Shown here: positions 1-9,680 of the stretch, in pieces
Position numbering within the stretch: position 1 is the first letter of the stretch
Layout: each line of letters starts with the position of its first letter
NCBI RefSeq assembly: GCF_013377275.1
Contig: NZ_CP016615.1
Span: forward strand, 434,001-498,000
DNA from: Vespertiliibacter pulmonis
Lineage (GTDB): Bacteria > Pseudomonadota > Gammaproteobacteria > Enterobacterales > Pasteurellaceae
DNA length: 64,000 bases
Reading direction: 5' to 3'
Made by a program: the position numbers and the translations under genes
Notes under the pieces: generated by a model
Seen by the model: the letters and a program-made list of their open reading frames with translations, nothing else
Told to the model about the DNA's origin: nothing
Databases searched by the model: none

Positions 1-428
1 TTTATAAATTTATTAACACTCGCTTCAATTTTACTGCTTGATCCGCCCATCTCGAATGAGAGTTTCCGCCAACGGGCTTTATTCCGCCGTAATTGGGTAT
101 CAAAATATTCTTTAGGATCAATGGTGACTGAATACATTGGCACACTAGTTGAAAGCATTCTGCCATTTCGGTCTAAAATTTTCCCACGAGTAAAGGGTAA
201 TTCACTCGCACGAAGAGAACGTTTATTTGCCTCTTTAATTAACCGCTCAGAATCATCAATTTGCAAATAAACACTTTTCAAAAATAACGCCACAGCCCCC
301 AATGCCAATATACCTAAAACAACACGAAAACGAGTAACTAAAAAGCTCGGGTGATTTATCGTAGAGAGTTTAGCTTTTTCTTTAGGTTCTTTTTGTTTGC
401 TAGGCTTAGTTTTTACCAATTTTTTCAT
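1..428 (-). CDS. ftsI: Penicillin-binding protein 3 (FtsI), N-terminal part only
   Basis: The gene starts with ATG at 428 and runs off the left edge, so about 142 N-terminal codons are present. FtsI is the septal peptidoglycan transpeptidase of the divisome, anchored in the inner membrane. The visible part has a basic Lys-rich cytoplasmic tail (residues 1-35), one hydrophobic segment (about 36-55), then the start of the periplasmic PBP dimerisation domain with the typical stretch RGKILDRNGRMLSTS. The catalytic SxxK, SxN and KTG motifs lie outside the window. The ATG directly follows the ftsL stop codon with no gap, which suggests translational coupling. Identity is clear from this N-terminus and from the mraZ-rsmH-ftsL-ftsI order. 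Confidence 0.93.
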   Translation of the reverse strand, partial: MKKLVKTKPSKQKEPKEKAKLSTINHPSFLVTRFRVVLGILALGAVALFLKSVYLQIDDSERLIKEANKRSLRASELPFTRGKILDRNGRMLSTSVPMYSVTIDPKEYFDTQLRRNKARWRKLSFEMGGSSSKIEASVNKFI

Positions 429-740
429 CTACTTCACCAAAATAACTTCTTGTTCTTTTTTAACTGCTTGTAACTGTAATTTTTCTGCTACTGATTCAAT
501 CCGCCATTTCTGACTTTGAGAATTTTCTTCTAATTGCAAATGAATATACTGATTTTCTAATTTCTGATTAGCAGCAATAAGTTTACCTTGATCAGCCACT
601 AACAAACGGGTTTGATGGGTAATCCATATTGTTCCTAATGCAGAAATAACGATCAACACCAATAATATAATTGCAACTTTATTATGGTTTGTAAGATCAT
701 CTAAAATAATTTGTCGTAATGGATAACGTTCATTTGCCAT
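429..740 (-). CDS. ftsL: Cell division protein FtsL
   Basis: A 103-aa bitopic membrane protein. It has a short cytoplasmic N-terminus, one strongly hydrophobic segment (about residues 22-40) and a periplasmic heptad-like coiled coil rich in Q, L, E and K (about 45-95). FtsL forms the FtsQLB complex with FtsB and FtsQ, which links early divisome assembly to septal synthesis by FtsW/FtsI. Sequence conservation in this family is low, so the call rests on size, topology and its place between rsmH and ftsI. The ATG overlaps the rsmH stop by one base (TAATG), and the TAG stop abuts the ftsI start. Confidence 0.9.
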   Translation of the reverse strand: MANERYPLRQIILDDLTNHNKVAIILLVLIVISALGTIWITHQTRLLVADQGKLIAANQKLENQYIHLQLEENSQSQKWRIESVAEKLQLQAVKKEQEVILVK

Positions 741-1678
741 TATTTTTTCTCCGCAATTCTTAATACTGCACTGCGTGATCGTGGGTTTTGCATGATCTCT
801 ACCTCACTCGGCATTATTGCTTTACCTATTGTTTTTAAAGGGATATTTTTTAGTAACTCCGCTTCTAAAATAGGCAATCCTTTTGGTACAGCAAGACCTT
901 TACTTTGTTTGCGCATAAACTGTTTAACCATTCGATCCTCAAGGGAGTGAAAGCTGATAATAGACAATCGCCCTTGTGGAGCAAGTACACTCAATGCTGA
1001 ATTAAGTGCTTGTTCTAATTCATCAAGTTCACTATTAATAAAAATACGAATTGCCTGAAATGAACGAGTAGCAGGGTGCTTATGCTTATCTTTAAACGGC
1101 ACAGCTTGTTCAATAATTTTTGCCAACTGTAAGGTACGAGAAATTTTCTCATTTGCAGATTTATTATAAGAAACGACCGCTTGTGCAATTCGTTTAGCAA
1201 AGCGTTCTTCACCAAATTCTTTTAATACCCAAGCTAAATCATCAACAGAGACTTGCGCAAGCCAATCCATTGCGGATAAGCCTTTAGTTGTATCCATTCG
1301 CATATCTAAAGGCCCATCACGCATAAAGCTAAAACCACGTTCCGCTTCATCTAATTGTGGAGAAGACACACCAAGATCAAGCAAAATTCCATCAATTTTG
1401 CCTACTAATCCCAATTCATTACAAATTTCAGGAATGGCTGAAAAAGCCGAATGAACAATTTGAAAACGAGAATCATTGATCGTTTTTGCTTCTGTAATTG
1501 CTCGGGGATCACGATCAACGGCAATTAGCCGTCCCTTTTCCCCTAACTGGCTTAAAATAAGACGAGAATGCCCTCCACGCCCAAAAGTGCCATCAATATA
1601 AATGCCATTTGGTTTAACTGCTAATCCTTCGACTGCCTCATTGAGCAATACAGTGATATGTGTTGGAGCATTAGTCAT
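740..1678 (-). CDS. rsmH: 16S rRNA (cytosine-1402-N4)-methyltransferase RsmH
   Basis: 312 aa, the usual length for RsmH (MraW). It is an S-adenosylmethionine-dependent enzyme that adds the N4-methyl group of m4Cm1402 in the 16S rRNA decoding centre. Visible family signatures are the SAM-binding start [12 protein letters not shown] (about residues 27-38), the block [18 protein letters not shown], and the C-terminal [13 protein letters not shown]. It is the second gene of the mraZ-led division and cell-wall operon. There is an 18-nt gap after mraZ and a one-base overlap with ftsL. No strong Shine-Dalgarno precedes the ATG at 1678, which fits coupling to mraZ translation. Confidence 0.97.
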   Translation of the reverse strand: MTNAPTHITVLLNEAVEGLAVKPNGIYIDGTFGRGGHSRLILSQLGEKGRLIAVDRDPRAITEAKTINDSRFQIVHSAFSAIPEICNELGLVGKIDGILLDLGVSSPQLDEAERGFSFMRDGPLDMRMDTTKGLSAMDWLAQVSVDDLAWVLKEFGEERFAKRIAQAVVSYNKSANEKISRTLQLAKIIEQAVPFKDKHKHPATRSFQAIRIFINSELDELEQALNSALSVLAPQGRLSIISFHSLEDRMVKQFMRKQSKGLAVPKGLPILEAELLKNIPLKTIGKAIMPSEVEIMQNPRSRSAVLRIAEKK

Positions 1679-1696
1679 TCGATGTTTACCATTTAG

Positions 1697-2155
1697 TTAT
1701 AACGAGAAATTTTTTAAAGCGTCACAATTTAGCCATTCTGCTGAATTTTCTAAAGCTAAATCTTCTGCAATTTGTGCTTGCCACTGCTTATCCTGCCAAA
1801 TCTCAAATTTATTCAATTGCCCAACAAGCATTATTTGCTGTTCTAATTGCCGATGTTGGCGTAATACAGGGCTGAGTAAAATTCGCCCAGTAGAATCCAT
1901 CTCACATTCTGTGGCAAAGCCTTGCATTACTCGCTGAATACGGCGTTGTGCTGGATCAAAGTTTGAAAGTGCGAGTAGTTTTTGTTCAATAATTTCCCAT
2001 TCAAATAAAGGATAAAGCAACAAACAGGGCTGGCGAATATCAACGGTACATACTAATTTTCCGTGATGCTTTTCAAGTAACTCTGCACGATAGCGCGTTG
2101 GAATTGCCAAACGCCCTTTACTATCTAGGCTTACAGATGTTGCACCTCGAAACAT
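1697..2155 (-). CDS. mraZ: Transcriptional regulator MraZ
   Basis: 152 aa with the start at ATG 2155, matching the E. coli length. The protein opens [19 protein letters not shown] and has the two AbrB-like SpoVT domains of MraZ, each with a DSxGR-type motif (DSKGRLAIP near residue 12, DSTGRILLS near 90). An in-frame TTG six bases further upstream is less likely, because the AAAGGT ribosome site sits about six bases before ATG 2155 and would almost touch the TTG. MraZ forms ring-shaped oligomers and represses its own division and cell-wall operon by binding direct repeats near the promoter. Such repeats are visible at 2211-2234. Confidence 0.96.
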   Translation of the reverse strand: MFRGATSVSLDSKGRLAIPTRYRAELLEKHHGKLVCTVDIRQPCLLLYPLFEWEIIEQKLLALSNFDPAQRRIQRVMQGFATECEMDSTGRILLSPVLRQHRQLEQQIMLVGQLNKFEIWQDKQWQAQIAEDLALENSAEWLNCDALKNFSL

Positions 2156-2204
2156 ATTCAACCTTTAATTCATTAATTTTTTATCTGCTTAAGCGAAATG
2201 GAAA

Positions 2205-2236
2205 TTTTCTCCACAAAACGCCACTTTTTACCACTA
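2205..2236 (-). promoter_or_regulatory. MraZ operator: three GTGG direct repeats, 10-bp period
   Basis: Read on the minus strand, GTGG occurs at 2234-2231, 2224-2221 and 2214-2211, exactly 10 bp apart, with A/T-rich spacers. E. coli MraZ is known to bind TGGG/GTGGG-type repeats with the same one-turn spacing between the promoter and mraZ. Two promoter hexamer pairs lie just upstream: TTGGCT-17-TACTCT and TTGCTT-16-TAAAAT. In either case the repeats fall at or just downstream of the -10, so bound MraZ would block initiation. The repeat pattern is seen directly. The function is inferred from the neighbouring gene. Confidence 0.82.
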
Positions 2237-2343
2237 GAGTAACAAATTTTAGCGGTTTAGCCAAGTGAAGCAAGCGGTTTTATCTAGAGAATAATTGATG
2301 AAAAAAGGCATTAAATAATGCCTTTAGAGACAGAAGAATAAAA

Positions 2344-3066
2344 TTATTCTCCAAAATTTGTAGGGAACGTTTTTAGCATTTCTCGCCAAATAGCCGTACT
2401 TCGTTCACGGTTTACCGCCATACATTCAACTGCTTGACCGTAATCATTTTGCTCACAACATTTTCTTAACTGTTGGTAAAATTGCAATGTAACCTGTCGA
2501 GATTTTTCTTGGGCAAAAAATAATGAAGCAATCTGTATGTAGAGGTCTTTGAAACTATTCAAAATTAGCCCATAAACAGGTCGGTTTGCTACGAAAGTAA
2601 AGCTACGATAGATATAATAGTCAAATTCTGCATACGATTGAGCAGTATTTTCTAACTCACTGAGCTTACCAAAAAGGACGAGAGATGCTTTTGCATCAAG
2701 ACGAATAGCTTCTGGGATAAAATATTCTGCCATTCGAGTGCGCAAAGAAACGACATTTTCAATAATCAATGGCATTGCAGAACGATCAAGTTTAATCAAC
2801 GTTTGAATGATATTTGGTCCTGCCGTTTCCCAAACATTATTCACCCTAGTTGGCTTTCCATGTTGAATATTTAGCCAACCATCTCGAGCTAAACGTTGCA
2901 ATACTTCTCTTAGAGTCGTTCTAGTAACGCCGATAATATCTGCCAATTCACGTTCTGAAGGCAAATCTGATCCCGCAGGAAAACGATTATTCCAAATACT
3001 TTTTACAATATACTCTTCTGCTAATGCCGCAGGACTTTGGGCTTTTAAAATATCAGCTTTATCCAT
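2344..3066 (-). CDS. fadR: Fatty acid metabolism regulator FadR
   Basis: 240 aa, GntR family, FadR subfamily. The N-terminal winged helix (about residues 10-75) contains the recognition region VTRTTLREVLQRLARDGWL and the wing IQHGKPTRVNN, both nearly as in E. coli. The C-terminal all-helical domain binds long-chain acyl-CoA, which releases DNA. In E. coli FadR represses beta-oxidation genes and activates fabA/fabB. It is divergent from nhaB and dsbB, a neighbourhood also found in enterobacteria. The ATG at 3066 follows a GGAATAAAGATTAA ribosome-binding region. No FadR operator was recognised in the window. Confidence 0.95.
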   Translation of the reverse strand: MDKADILKAQSPAALAEEYIVKSIWNNRFPAGSDLPSERELADIIGVTRTTLREVLQRLARDGWLNIQHGKPTRVNNVWETAGPNIIQTLIKLDRSAMPLIIENVVSLRTRMAEYFIPEAIRLDAKASLVLFGKLSELENTAQSYAEFDYYIYRSFTFVANRPVYGLILNSFKDLYIQIASLFFAQEKSRQVTLQFYQQLRKCCEQNDYGQAVECMAVNRERSTAIWREMLKTFPTNFGE

Positions 3067-3253
3067 TTAATCTTTATTCCAAATCAGTAGGCTATTACTC
3101 TACTTATACTTCAATTAGATTTTAAAATATGATTTTTCTCAAAAATCATTGATTTCTCACTAAAATCACATTTTTTTCTATTATCGTTAACCGGCAAAGT
3201 ATATTACAATTCAATAAATTTTACGCTTTATTTTAGATGAAAACAAAAACTCA

Positions 3254-4756
3254 ATGAAAAATCTTGATGCTTTTTTTAAAAATTTTCTAGGCCAATCACC
3301 TAACTGGTACAAAATCTGTATCATCGTCTTCTTACTTATTAATCCCCTTCTCTATTTCTGGGTTGATCCTTTTATTGCTGGCTGGGCTTTAGTTATTGAA
3401 TTTATTTTTACTTTAGCAATGGCATTAAAATGCTATCCACTTCAACCAGGTGGCTTACTTGCCATAGAAGCAGTAGCTATTGGAATGACAACACCTCATC
3501 ATCTTAAACACGAAATAATGAATAATTTTGACGTTATTTTGCTCTTAATGTTTATGATTGCAGGTATCTATTTTATGAAGCTGTTATTGCTTTATCTTTT
3601 TACTAAACTCATTTTAAGCGTACGATCTAAAATTACTCTTTCTCTTGCATTCTGTTTAAGCTCAGCATTTCTTTCTGCATTTCTTGATGCTCTAACTGTG
3701 ATTGCTGTAATTATCAGTGTAGGCGTTGGTTTCTATACGGTTTATCAAACTGTCATTCAAGAGAACAATACAGAAGATCCACAAATTACCGCACAATTTC
3801 GATTTTTTTTACGCAGTTTAATTATGCACGCAGGGGTTGGTAGTGCCTTAGGTGGCGTAATGACAATGGTTGGCGAACCACAAAATCTTATTATCGCCGC
3901 ACAAGCTGAATGGAGTTTCATTGAATTTTTAATCCGAGTAGCTCCTATTAGCGTACCAGTTTTATTCTGTGGTCTTATAACCTGCTATTTACTAGAAAAA
4001 TACAAAATTTTTGGCTACGGCGACCGCTTGCCTCAGCAAGTTCGTACAATTTTAGAACAATACAACAGTCAAAAAGAGCAAGAAATGACAACTCAAGATC
4101 GGTTGAAATTACTTGTTCAAGCCCTCACTGGTATTTGGCTTATTATTGGTTTAGCGTTCCATTTAGCAGATGTCGGAATCATCGGCTTAACTATTATTAT
4201 TCTTTGTACCGCATTTTGTGGCATTACAGATGAACATGCTATTGGGAAATCCTTTCAAGAGTCCCTGCCTTTTACAGCATTATTAGTCGTTTTCTTTGCC
4301 GTTGTTGCAGTGATTGTAGATTTAAAACTCTTTGATCCAATTATTCATTTCGTATTATCCGCAGAGAAAAATTCACAACTTACACTCTTTTATATTTTTA
4401 ATGGGGTATTGTCATCTATTTCCGATAACGTTTTTGTTGGAACGGTTTATATGAATGAAGCAAAAAATGCACTAACATCAGGAATTATTGATCGCCCTCA
4501 ATTTGATTTAATTGCTGTTGCTATCAACACGGGAACAAACTTACCTTCCGTTGCGACACCAAACGGGCAAGCTGCATTTTTATTTTTATTAACTTCATCA
4601 TTCGCTCCACTTATTCAACTTTCTTATGGACGAATGGTTTATATGGCATTGCCATATACTGTTGTACTTTCATTAATTGGATTTTTAACACTGGAATATT
4701 TCCTTACGCCATTAACTCAATTAATGTTAGACTGGGGTTGGATTATTCAACGTTAA
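3254..4756 (+). CDS. nhaB: Na+/H+ antiporter NhaB
   Basis: 500 aa (E. coli about 513), with many hydrophobic segments throughout. NhaB is an inner-membrane electrogenic sodium/proton antiporter for pH and sodium homeostasis. The N-terminus and the block [16 protein letters not shown] (about residues 199-214) are typical, as is the C-terminal stretch [18 protein letters not shown]. The gene is divergent from fadR and 12 bp upstream of dsbB on the same strand, so nhaB-dsbB is probably an operon. The ribosome site before the ATG is weak (GATGAAAACAAAAACTCA). Confidence 0.96.
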   Translation: MKNLDAFFKNFLGQSPNWYKICIIVFLLINPLLYFWVDPFIAGWALVIEFIFTLAMALKCYPLQPGGLLAIEAVAIGMTTPHHLKHEIMNNFDVILLLMFMIAGIYFMKLLLLYLFTKLILSVRSKITLSLAFCLSSAFLSAFLDALTVIAVIISVGVGFYTVYQTVIQENNTEDPQITAQFRFFLRSLIMHAGVGSALGGVMTMVGEPQNLIIAAQAEWSFIEFLIRVAPISVPVLFCGLITCYLLEKYKIFGYGDRLPQQVRTILEQYNSQKEQEMTTQDRLKLLVQALTGIWLIIGLAFHLADVGIIGLTIIILCTAFCGITDEHAIGKSFQESLPFTALLVVFFAVVAVIVDLKLFDPIIHFVLSAEKNSQLTLFYIFNGVLSSISDNVFVGTVYMNEAKNALTSGIIDRPQFDLIAVAINTGTNLPSVATPNGQAAFLFLLTSSFAPLIQLSYGRMVYMALPYTVVLSLIGFLTLEYFLTPLTQLMLDWGWIIQR

Positions 4757-4768
4757 TCAAGGATTGTT

Positions 4769-5305
4769 ATGCTTAATTTTTTTAAAGCACTTTCATACAG
4801 CCGTAGTGCTTGGCTATTATTTTCAATCAGTTGCCTTGCGTTAGAAGGAACGGCACTCTATTTTCAACACGGTATGGGATTAAAACCTTGCGTAATGTGC
4901 ATATATGAGCGAGTTGCTCTCTTCGTCATTTTAATTGCAGGGTTAATTGGTTATCTCGCACCAAGATTTATACTCACTCGTTGGATCGCCCTGTTATTAG
5001 GTTTAGTCGGTTCAATCAAAGGGATAATGCTTGCATTAAAGCACACAGATTACCAGCTACACCCAGGTCCGTGGAACCAATGTTCTCCCTTTGTTGATTT
5101 TCCTGAAACACTGCCTTTAGACAAATGGCTACCACAAATATTTGCAGCCTCAGGCGATTGCGGTAAGATTGACTGGCAATTTTTAGGGTTATCAATGCCT
5201 CAATGGCTTATCGGTGTTTTTGCGTTTTATTTTGTACTTCTTGTATTGATTATACTCAGCCAATTTAAGCGTAACCAAATACAAAATCACAATATTTTCT
5301 CGTAA
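4769..5305 (+). CDS. dsbB: Disulfide bond formation protein DsbB
   Basis: 178 aa, four hydrophobic segments. DsbB is the inner-membrane quinone reductase that reoxidises periplasmic DsbA. The first redox pair is the CVMC motif (C41 and C44) in the first periplasmic loop. The second pair is in the large loop: NQCSPF and SGDCGK. Length and topology fit the family (E. coli 176 aa). It follows nhaB by 12 bp with AAGGATTGTT as ribosome site. An inverted pair of uptake signals downstream (5327-5384) probably terminates the transcript. Confidence 0.95.
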   Translation: MLNFFKALSYSRSAWLLFSISCLALEGTALYFQHGMGLKPCVMCIYERVALFVILIAGLIGYLAPRFILTRWIALLLGLVGSIKGIMLALKHTDYQLHPGPWNQCSPFVDFPETLPLDKWLPQIFAASGDCGKIDWQFLGLSMPQWLIGVFAFYFVLLVLIILSQFKRNQIQNHNIFS

Positions 5306-5326
5306 TTTTCTCAATAATTACCTCCA

Positions 5327-5384
5327 ACAAGCGGTCAGATTTCATAATATTTTTGCAAAAAATCACCTAAATCTCACCGCTTGT
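5327..5384 (+). terminator. Inverted USS pair between dsbB and metG
   Basis: ACAAGCGGT at 5327-5335 and ACCGCTTGT at 5376-5384 are arms of an imperfect inverted repeat: AAGCGGTCAGATTT against AAATCTCACCGCTT, 13 of 14 matching. The loop contains the extended-USS element TTTTTGCAAAA. It can fold into a hairpin after dsbB. There is no strong T-run after the stem, so terminator strength is uncertain. The repeat itself is seen directly. Confidence 0.6.
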
Positions 5385-5458
5385 ATCGCTTTCCCTACAC
5401 AATTTCACGCATTTCCGCTACAATTTCTAGCATAATCAATGATGATGGAAAGAATACA

Positions 5459-7516
5459 ATGTCAGCTCAAGCAAACAACAAACGAAAAATATTAGTAACC
5501 TGCGCCTTGCCATACGCTAATGGCGCAATCCATTTGGGTCATATGCTAGAACATATACAAGCCGATATTTGGGTGCGTTTCCAACGTATGCGAGGGCACG
5601 AAATCCATTTTGTCTGTGCTGACGATGCTCACGGCACACCGATTATGCTTAACGCTGATAAACTTGGCATTACACCTGAACAGCTTATCGAAAAAGCCAA
5701 AGCGGATCATATCGCTGACTTTGCAGGGTTTAATATTAGTTTTGATAATTATTATTCCACCCACAGTGAAGAAAATCGTGAACTTACTGCACAAATCTAT
5801 ACCACATTGAAAAATAAAGGTTTTATTAAAAGCCGTGTAATTTCACAACTCTTTGATCCAGAAAAAAATATGTTTTTGCCCGACCGTTTCGTAAAAGGCA
5901 CTTGTCCAAAATGTCACGCAGAAGATCAATATGGCGATAACTGTGAAGTCTGTGCTGCAACATATAGCCCAATGGATTTAATCAACCCACATTCTGCTAT
6001 TTCTGGAGCAACACCGATTATTAAAGAATCAGAACATTTCTTCTTCGATTTACCTGAATTTGAAACAATGTTAAAAGAGTGGACTCGTTCAGGTTCTCTC
6101 CAACCTGAAATTGCGAATAAAATGCAAGAATGGTTTGAAAGCGGTTTGCAACAATGGGATATTAGCCGTGATGCGCCTTACTTTGGCTTTAAAATTCCTG
6201 ATACAGACAACAAGTTTTTCTATGTTTGGCTAGATGCCCCTATTGGCTATATGGCATCATTTAAAAATTTATGCAACCGTACCCAGCTTGATTTTGATGA
6301 ATACTGGAAAAAAGAATCTAGCACCGAGCTATACCACTTTATCGGTAAAGACATTGTTTATTTCCATAGCCTATTTTGGCCTGCTATTTTAGACGGTACA
6401 GATCATCGTAAACCAACCAATATTTTTACTCACGGTTATGTTACCGTTGATGGGCAAAAAATGTCTAAATCTCGTGGTACTTTTATTCAAGCAAGTACCT
6501 ATTTAAAACACATAAACCCAGAATGTTTACGTTACTACTATGCCGCAAAATTAAATAATCGAATTGAAGATCTTGATTTTAACCTAGACGATTTTGTACA
6601 ACGAGTAAATAGCGATATTGTGAATAAATTAGTGAATTTAGCTTCACGCACCGCAGGTTTTATCACGAAACGTTTTGACGGTAAATTAGCCAGTGAATTA
6701 GCCGATCCCCAACTCTTTTCAGAATTTGTTACCCAAGCAGATCAGATCGCAAGCTATTATGAACAACGTGAATTTAACAAAGCTATCCGTGAAATTATGG
6801 CCCTTGCTGATAAAGCCAATAAATATATTGATGAAAAAGCACCGTGGGTCATCGCTAAACAAGAAGGCAAAGACGCTGAATTGCAAGCGGTTTGCTCAAT
6901 GGGTTTAGAAATGTTTAGAGTATTAATGAGCTATCTCAAACCAGTAATGCCAATACTGGCAGAAAAAACAGAAACATTTCTCAACGCCCAATTACGTTGG
7001 GATAACATTGATACGCCATTGTTTAACCATACAATCACGCCGTTTAAAGCGCTATTCTCTCGCCTTGAGAAAAAACAGATTGATGCGGTGATTGACGAAA
7101 CTAAAACCCTATTCGCTGAAGCTGAGAAAATTGCAAAAAAAGGAACACAAATGACCGCTAGTAAAACACAAATTGAACCTATTGCACCAGAAATTACGAT
7201 TGATGATTTTGCCAAACTAGATTTACGAGTAGCAAAAGTACTGAAATGCGAGGCCGTACCAAAATCAGATAAACTACTGCGTTTTGAACTCGATCTAGGA
7301 GATCATACTCGCCAAGTATTCTCTGGCATCAAGGCTGCTTATAATAAGCCTGAAGAACTAGAAGGACGCTTTGTCATTATGATCGCTAACCTAGCCCCTC
7401 GTAAAATGTCTTTCGGAATGTCAGAAGGAATGATTTTATCAGCAGGAACAGGCGGTGCTGATCTATTTTTACTCTCTGCTGATTCAGGTGTGCAGGCAGG
7501 TATGCAAGTAAAATAA
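5459..7516 (+). CDS. metG: Methionyl-tRNA synthetase
   Basis: 685 aa, class Ia aminoacyl-tRNA synthetase that charges tRNA-Met. Catalytic signatures are HLGH (residues 25-28) and KMSKS (from K334). A zinc knuckle with two CxxC pairs (CPKC, CEVC) lies near residues 146-162. A C-terminal OB-fold tRNA-binding/dimerisation domain occupies about 580-685 ([35 protein letters not shown]). The start is ATG 5459, with GGAAAG about six bases upstream. A longer in-frame reading from 5381 overlaps the USS hairpin, has no ribosome site and adds residues foreign to MetG. Confidence 0.97.
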   Translation: MSAQANNKRKILVTCALPYANGAIHLGHMLEHIQADIWVRFQRMRGHEIHFVCADDAHGTPIMLNADKLGITPEQLIEKAKADHIADFAGFNISFDNYYSTHSEENRELTAQIYTTLKNKGFIKSRVISQLFDPEKNMFLPDRFVKGTCPKCHAEDQYGDNCEVCAATYSPMDLINPHSAISGATPIIKESEHFFFDLPEFETMLKEWTRSGSLQPEIANKMQEWFESGLQQWDISRDAPYFGFKIPDTDNKFFYVWLDAPIGYMASFKNLCNRTQLDFDEYWKKESSTELYHFIGKDIVYFHSLFWPAILDGTDHRKPTNIFTHGYVTVDGQKMSKSRGTFIQASTYLKHINPECLRYYYAAKLNNRIEDLDFNLDDFVQRVNSDIVNKLVNLASRTAGFITKRFDGKLASELADPQLFSEFVTQADQIASYYEQREFNKAIREIMALADKANKYIDEKAPWVIAKQEGKDAELQAVCSMGLEMFRVLMSYLKPVMPILAEKTETFLNAQLRWDNIDTPLFNHTITPFKALFSRLEKKQIDAVIDETKTLFAEAEKIAKKGTQMTASKTQIEPIAPEITIDDFAKLDLRVAKVLKCEAVPKSDKLLRFELDLGDHTRQVFSGIKAAYNKPEELEGRFVIMIANLAPRKMSFGMSEGMILSAGTGGADLFLLSADSGVQAGMQVK

Positions 7517-7523
7517 CTTTCTA

Positions 7524-7561
7524 GCGATCTTTATCGTGAGCCTCTTTACGATAAAGATCGC
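7524..7561. repeat. Perfect 14-bp inverted repeat between metG and ndk
   Basis: GCGATCTTTATCGT (7524-7537) and ACGATAAAGATCGC (7548-7561) are perfect complements around a 10-nt loop. The hairpin starts 7 nt after the metG stop. No T-run follows on either side, so it is not a standard intrinsic terminator. It could be a processing or mRNA-stabilising element, or a weak terminator. Ndk starts 26 nt downstream. Confidence 0.7.
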
Positions 7562-7587
7562 CCAATGCCCCTAACGCTTAGGAGAAA

Positions 7588-8010
7588 ATGATGCTTCAAC
7601 AAACACTTTCAATCATAAAACCTGATGCCACAAAACGCCACTTAATTGGCGAAATTTTATCTATTTTAGAACAAAATAATTTCGTTATTAAAGCACTAAA
7701 AATGGTGCACTTAACGAAAGAACAAGCGGAGGGATTTTACGCTGAGCATCAAGGAAAAGCATTTTTTGAATCATTGGTTGAATTTATGATTTCAGGCCCG
7801 ATTGTCGTTATCGTTATCGAAGGAGAAAATGCTATCACTCGCTATCGAGATCTTATGGGCGCAACCGATCCTGAAAAACGCCAAAAAGACACTATTCGAG
7901 CTCGTTATTCGTTGAGCTACCGTGAAAATACAGTACACGGTTCTGATTCCGAAATCTCTGCTAAACGAGAAATTGCCTATTTTTTTACTCCAAATGAAAT
8001 AATGGCTTAA
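7588..8010 (+). CDS. ndk: Nucleoside diphosphate kinase
   Basis: 140 aa, standard length. The enzyme transfers the gamma-phosphate from ATP to NDPs through a phosphohistidine. The active-site region NTVHGSDS carries the catalytic His near residue 117. The N-terminal [10 protein letters not shown] and the Kpn-loop region are typical. Two adjacent ATGs (7588 and 7591) are possible starts. The AGGAG at 7580-7584 is better spaced for the second, which would remove one residue. It is followed by a clear hairpin at 8024-8053. Confidence 0.96.
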   Translation: MMLQQTLSIIKPDATKRHLIGEILSILEQNNFVIKALKMVHLTKEQAEGFYAEHQGKAFFESLVEFMISGPIVVIVIEGENAITRYRDLMGATDPEKRQKDTIRARYSLSYRENTVHGSDSEISAKREIAYFFTPNEIMA

Positions 8011-8023
8011 TCAATCTCTACTA

Positions 8024-8053
8024 CCCCATTACGCTTTGATAATGGGGCTTCTT
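8024..8053 (+). terminator. Rho-independent terminator after ndk
   Basis: CCCCATTA (8024-8031) pairs with TAATGGGG (8040-8047) around an 8-nt loop, followed by CTTCTT. The GC-rich stem with a short pyrimidine tail lies 14 nt after the ndk stop. Confidence 0.75.
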
Positions 8054-8171
8054 AACGCTTTTCTTCTCCAAGATTTATTCCTATTAGAGCAATTTAGCTA
8101 AAGATTATTCCCAAAATGGAGTACAATCGCTAACATTACTTAATTTAAAAATTACCCTCATAGGAGTTTAA

Positions 8172-9677
8172 ATGCTAAATTTATCAGCAAAAAATATCCA
8201 ACTCAATGCTTCAGCACAAAACAAAGAACAAGCTATTCATCTTGTTGCAGAAGGCTTAGTATCCAATGGGAATGTTGCCACTGGCTACGAAACAGGAATG
8301 CTTGCTCGAGAAACACAAACTTCAACCTTTCTCGGCAATGGAATTGCTATTCCGCACGGCACACTTGATACCCGTGATTTAGTACTAAATACAGGCGTAC
8401 AAATTTATCAATTTCCCAATGGGATAGAATGGGGAGAAGGTAATATTGCTTATGTTGTTATTGGCATTGCGGCAAAATCCGATGAACACCTCAATTTACT
8501 TCGCCAACTCACCACAATTGTTGGTGATGAACAAATTGCAGAAACACTCGCTAAAACAACAGACATTGAGCAATTTATTGCTCTCTTAAGTGGTAAATCT
8601 ACTCTGATGCCGTTAACCACGGATCTCATTTCACTCAATATTGATACCTCAAGCCTACTCACGTTATCAGCAATCAACGCCGCCAAGCTCCAAGAGAAAG
8701 GCTATGTGAATCAATCATTTATTAGTGATGTTCTAGCTAGTACACCTCTTATGTTGAGTAATAATGTTTATTTAGTTGATAGCCCTAAAGGCAATCTTGC
8801 AACAGGCATCGCCCTCGCTCGTAGCCAACAAGGAAAAATACTGATTACTGTTTCTGCTACTGATGACAATTTCATTCCTCTACTCACTCAACTTATCAAA
8901 CCAGAACATCGCTCACAATTAACCACATTATCAGCACAAGGATTTGTCGAACTTGCAAATAATTCGGCAAATAAAGAAACAAAGAGTACAACTGAAATAC
9001 CCGCTAGTAACTCAAATGGTCAAGTTGTTGGTACATTTACCGTTCGCAACGAACACGGCTTACATGCTCGCCCAAGTGCAGTATTAGTACAAACATTAAA
9101 GCCATTTGAAGCCAAAATTAGCGTAGAAAATCTTGACCGACCAAGCCCGGCTGTTAATGCAAAAAGCACAATGCGAATTGTTTCACTCGGAGCTACCAAA
9201 GCTCATCGCTTACGCTTTATTGCTGAAGGTCCAGATGCTCAACAAGCGATTGAAGCCTTGGCAAAAGGCTTTGCTGAAGGGTTAGGCGAAAATATAACTT
9301 TTGTACCTGAAACCGCTGATAGTATTGAAAATACTAATCAACAAGCGGTAAGTTCTACACCAAATATTGCACCACAAACAACTACTTCTACTGAAAATAG
9401 TGATCAGATAGAGGCTATCTTTACTATTGAAAATGAGCACGGGCTACACGCTCGTCCAAGTGCAGTATTAGTCAATGAAGTTAAAAAATATAATGCGACA
9501 ATTCAAGTACAAAATCTTGACCGTGAGAGCCAACTTATTAGTGCGAAAAGCTTAATGAAAATTATTGCTCTTGGTGTACAGAAAGGTCACCGTTTACGCT
9601 TTGTTGCCACAGGCGAAGAAGCACAAAAAGCATTAGATGGCATTGGAGAAGCAATCCGCACAGGGCTTGGAGAATAA
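8172..9677 (+). CDS. fruB: PTS fructose diphosphoryl transfer protein, EIIA-HPr-HPr
   Basis: 501 aa, longer than E. coli FruB (376 aa). An N-terminal EIIA-Fru domain (about residues 1-145) has its phosphorylated His in AIPHGT (H62). A linking M domain follows. Then come two complete HPr domains: one at about 287-375 with GLHARPS (H298) and one at about 415-500 with the same motif (H426). Both keep the phospho-His motif, so both look functional. FruB passes phosphate from enzyme I to FruA. The linker between the HPr domains contains a USS core (9341-9349). The AGGAG at 8162 supports the start. It is the first gene of fruBKA. Confidence 0.95.
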   Translation: MLNLSAKNIQLNASAQNKEQAIHLVAEGLVSNGNVATGYETGMLARETQTSTFLGNGIAIPHGTLDTRDLVLNTGVQIYQFPNGIEWGEGNIAYVVIGIAAKSDEHLNLLRQLTTIVGDEQIAETLAKTTDIEQFIALLSGKSTLMPLTTDLISLNIDTSSLLTLSAINAAKLQEKGYVNQSFISDVLASTPLMLSNNVYLVDSPKGNLATGIALARSQQGKILITVSATDDNFIPLLTQLIKPEHRSQLTTLSAQGFVELANNSANKETKSTTEIPASNSNGQVVGTFTVRNEHGLHARPSAVLVQTLKPFEAKISVENLDRPSPAVNAKSTMRIVSLGATKAHRLRFIAEGPDAQQAIEALAKGFAEGLGENITFVPETADSIENTNQQAVSSTPNIAPQTTTSTENSDQIEAIFTIENEHGLHARPSAVLVNEVKKYNATIQVQNLDRESQLISAKSLMKIIALGVQKGHRLRFVATGEEAQKALDGIGEAIRTGLGE

Positions 9678-9680
9678 ATA

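Noticed and set aside
5381-5458. N-terminal extension of metG
   Set aside because: It overlaps the USS hairpin after dsbB and lacks a ribosome site; ATG 5459 has GGAAAG and gives the standard N-terminus.
8054-8171. Cra/FruR operator before fruB
   Set aside because: No TGAAA(C/T)-N-TTTCA-like palindrome could be found. Control of the fru operon is left open.
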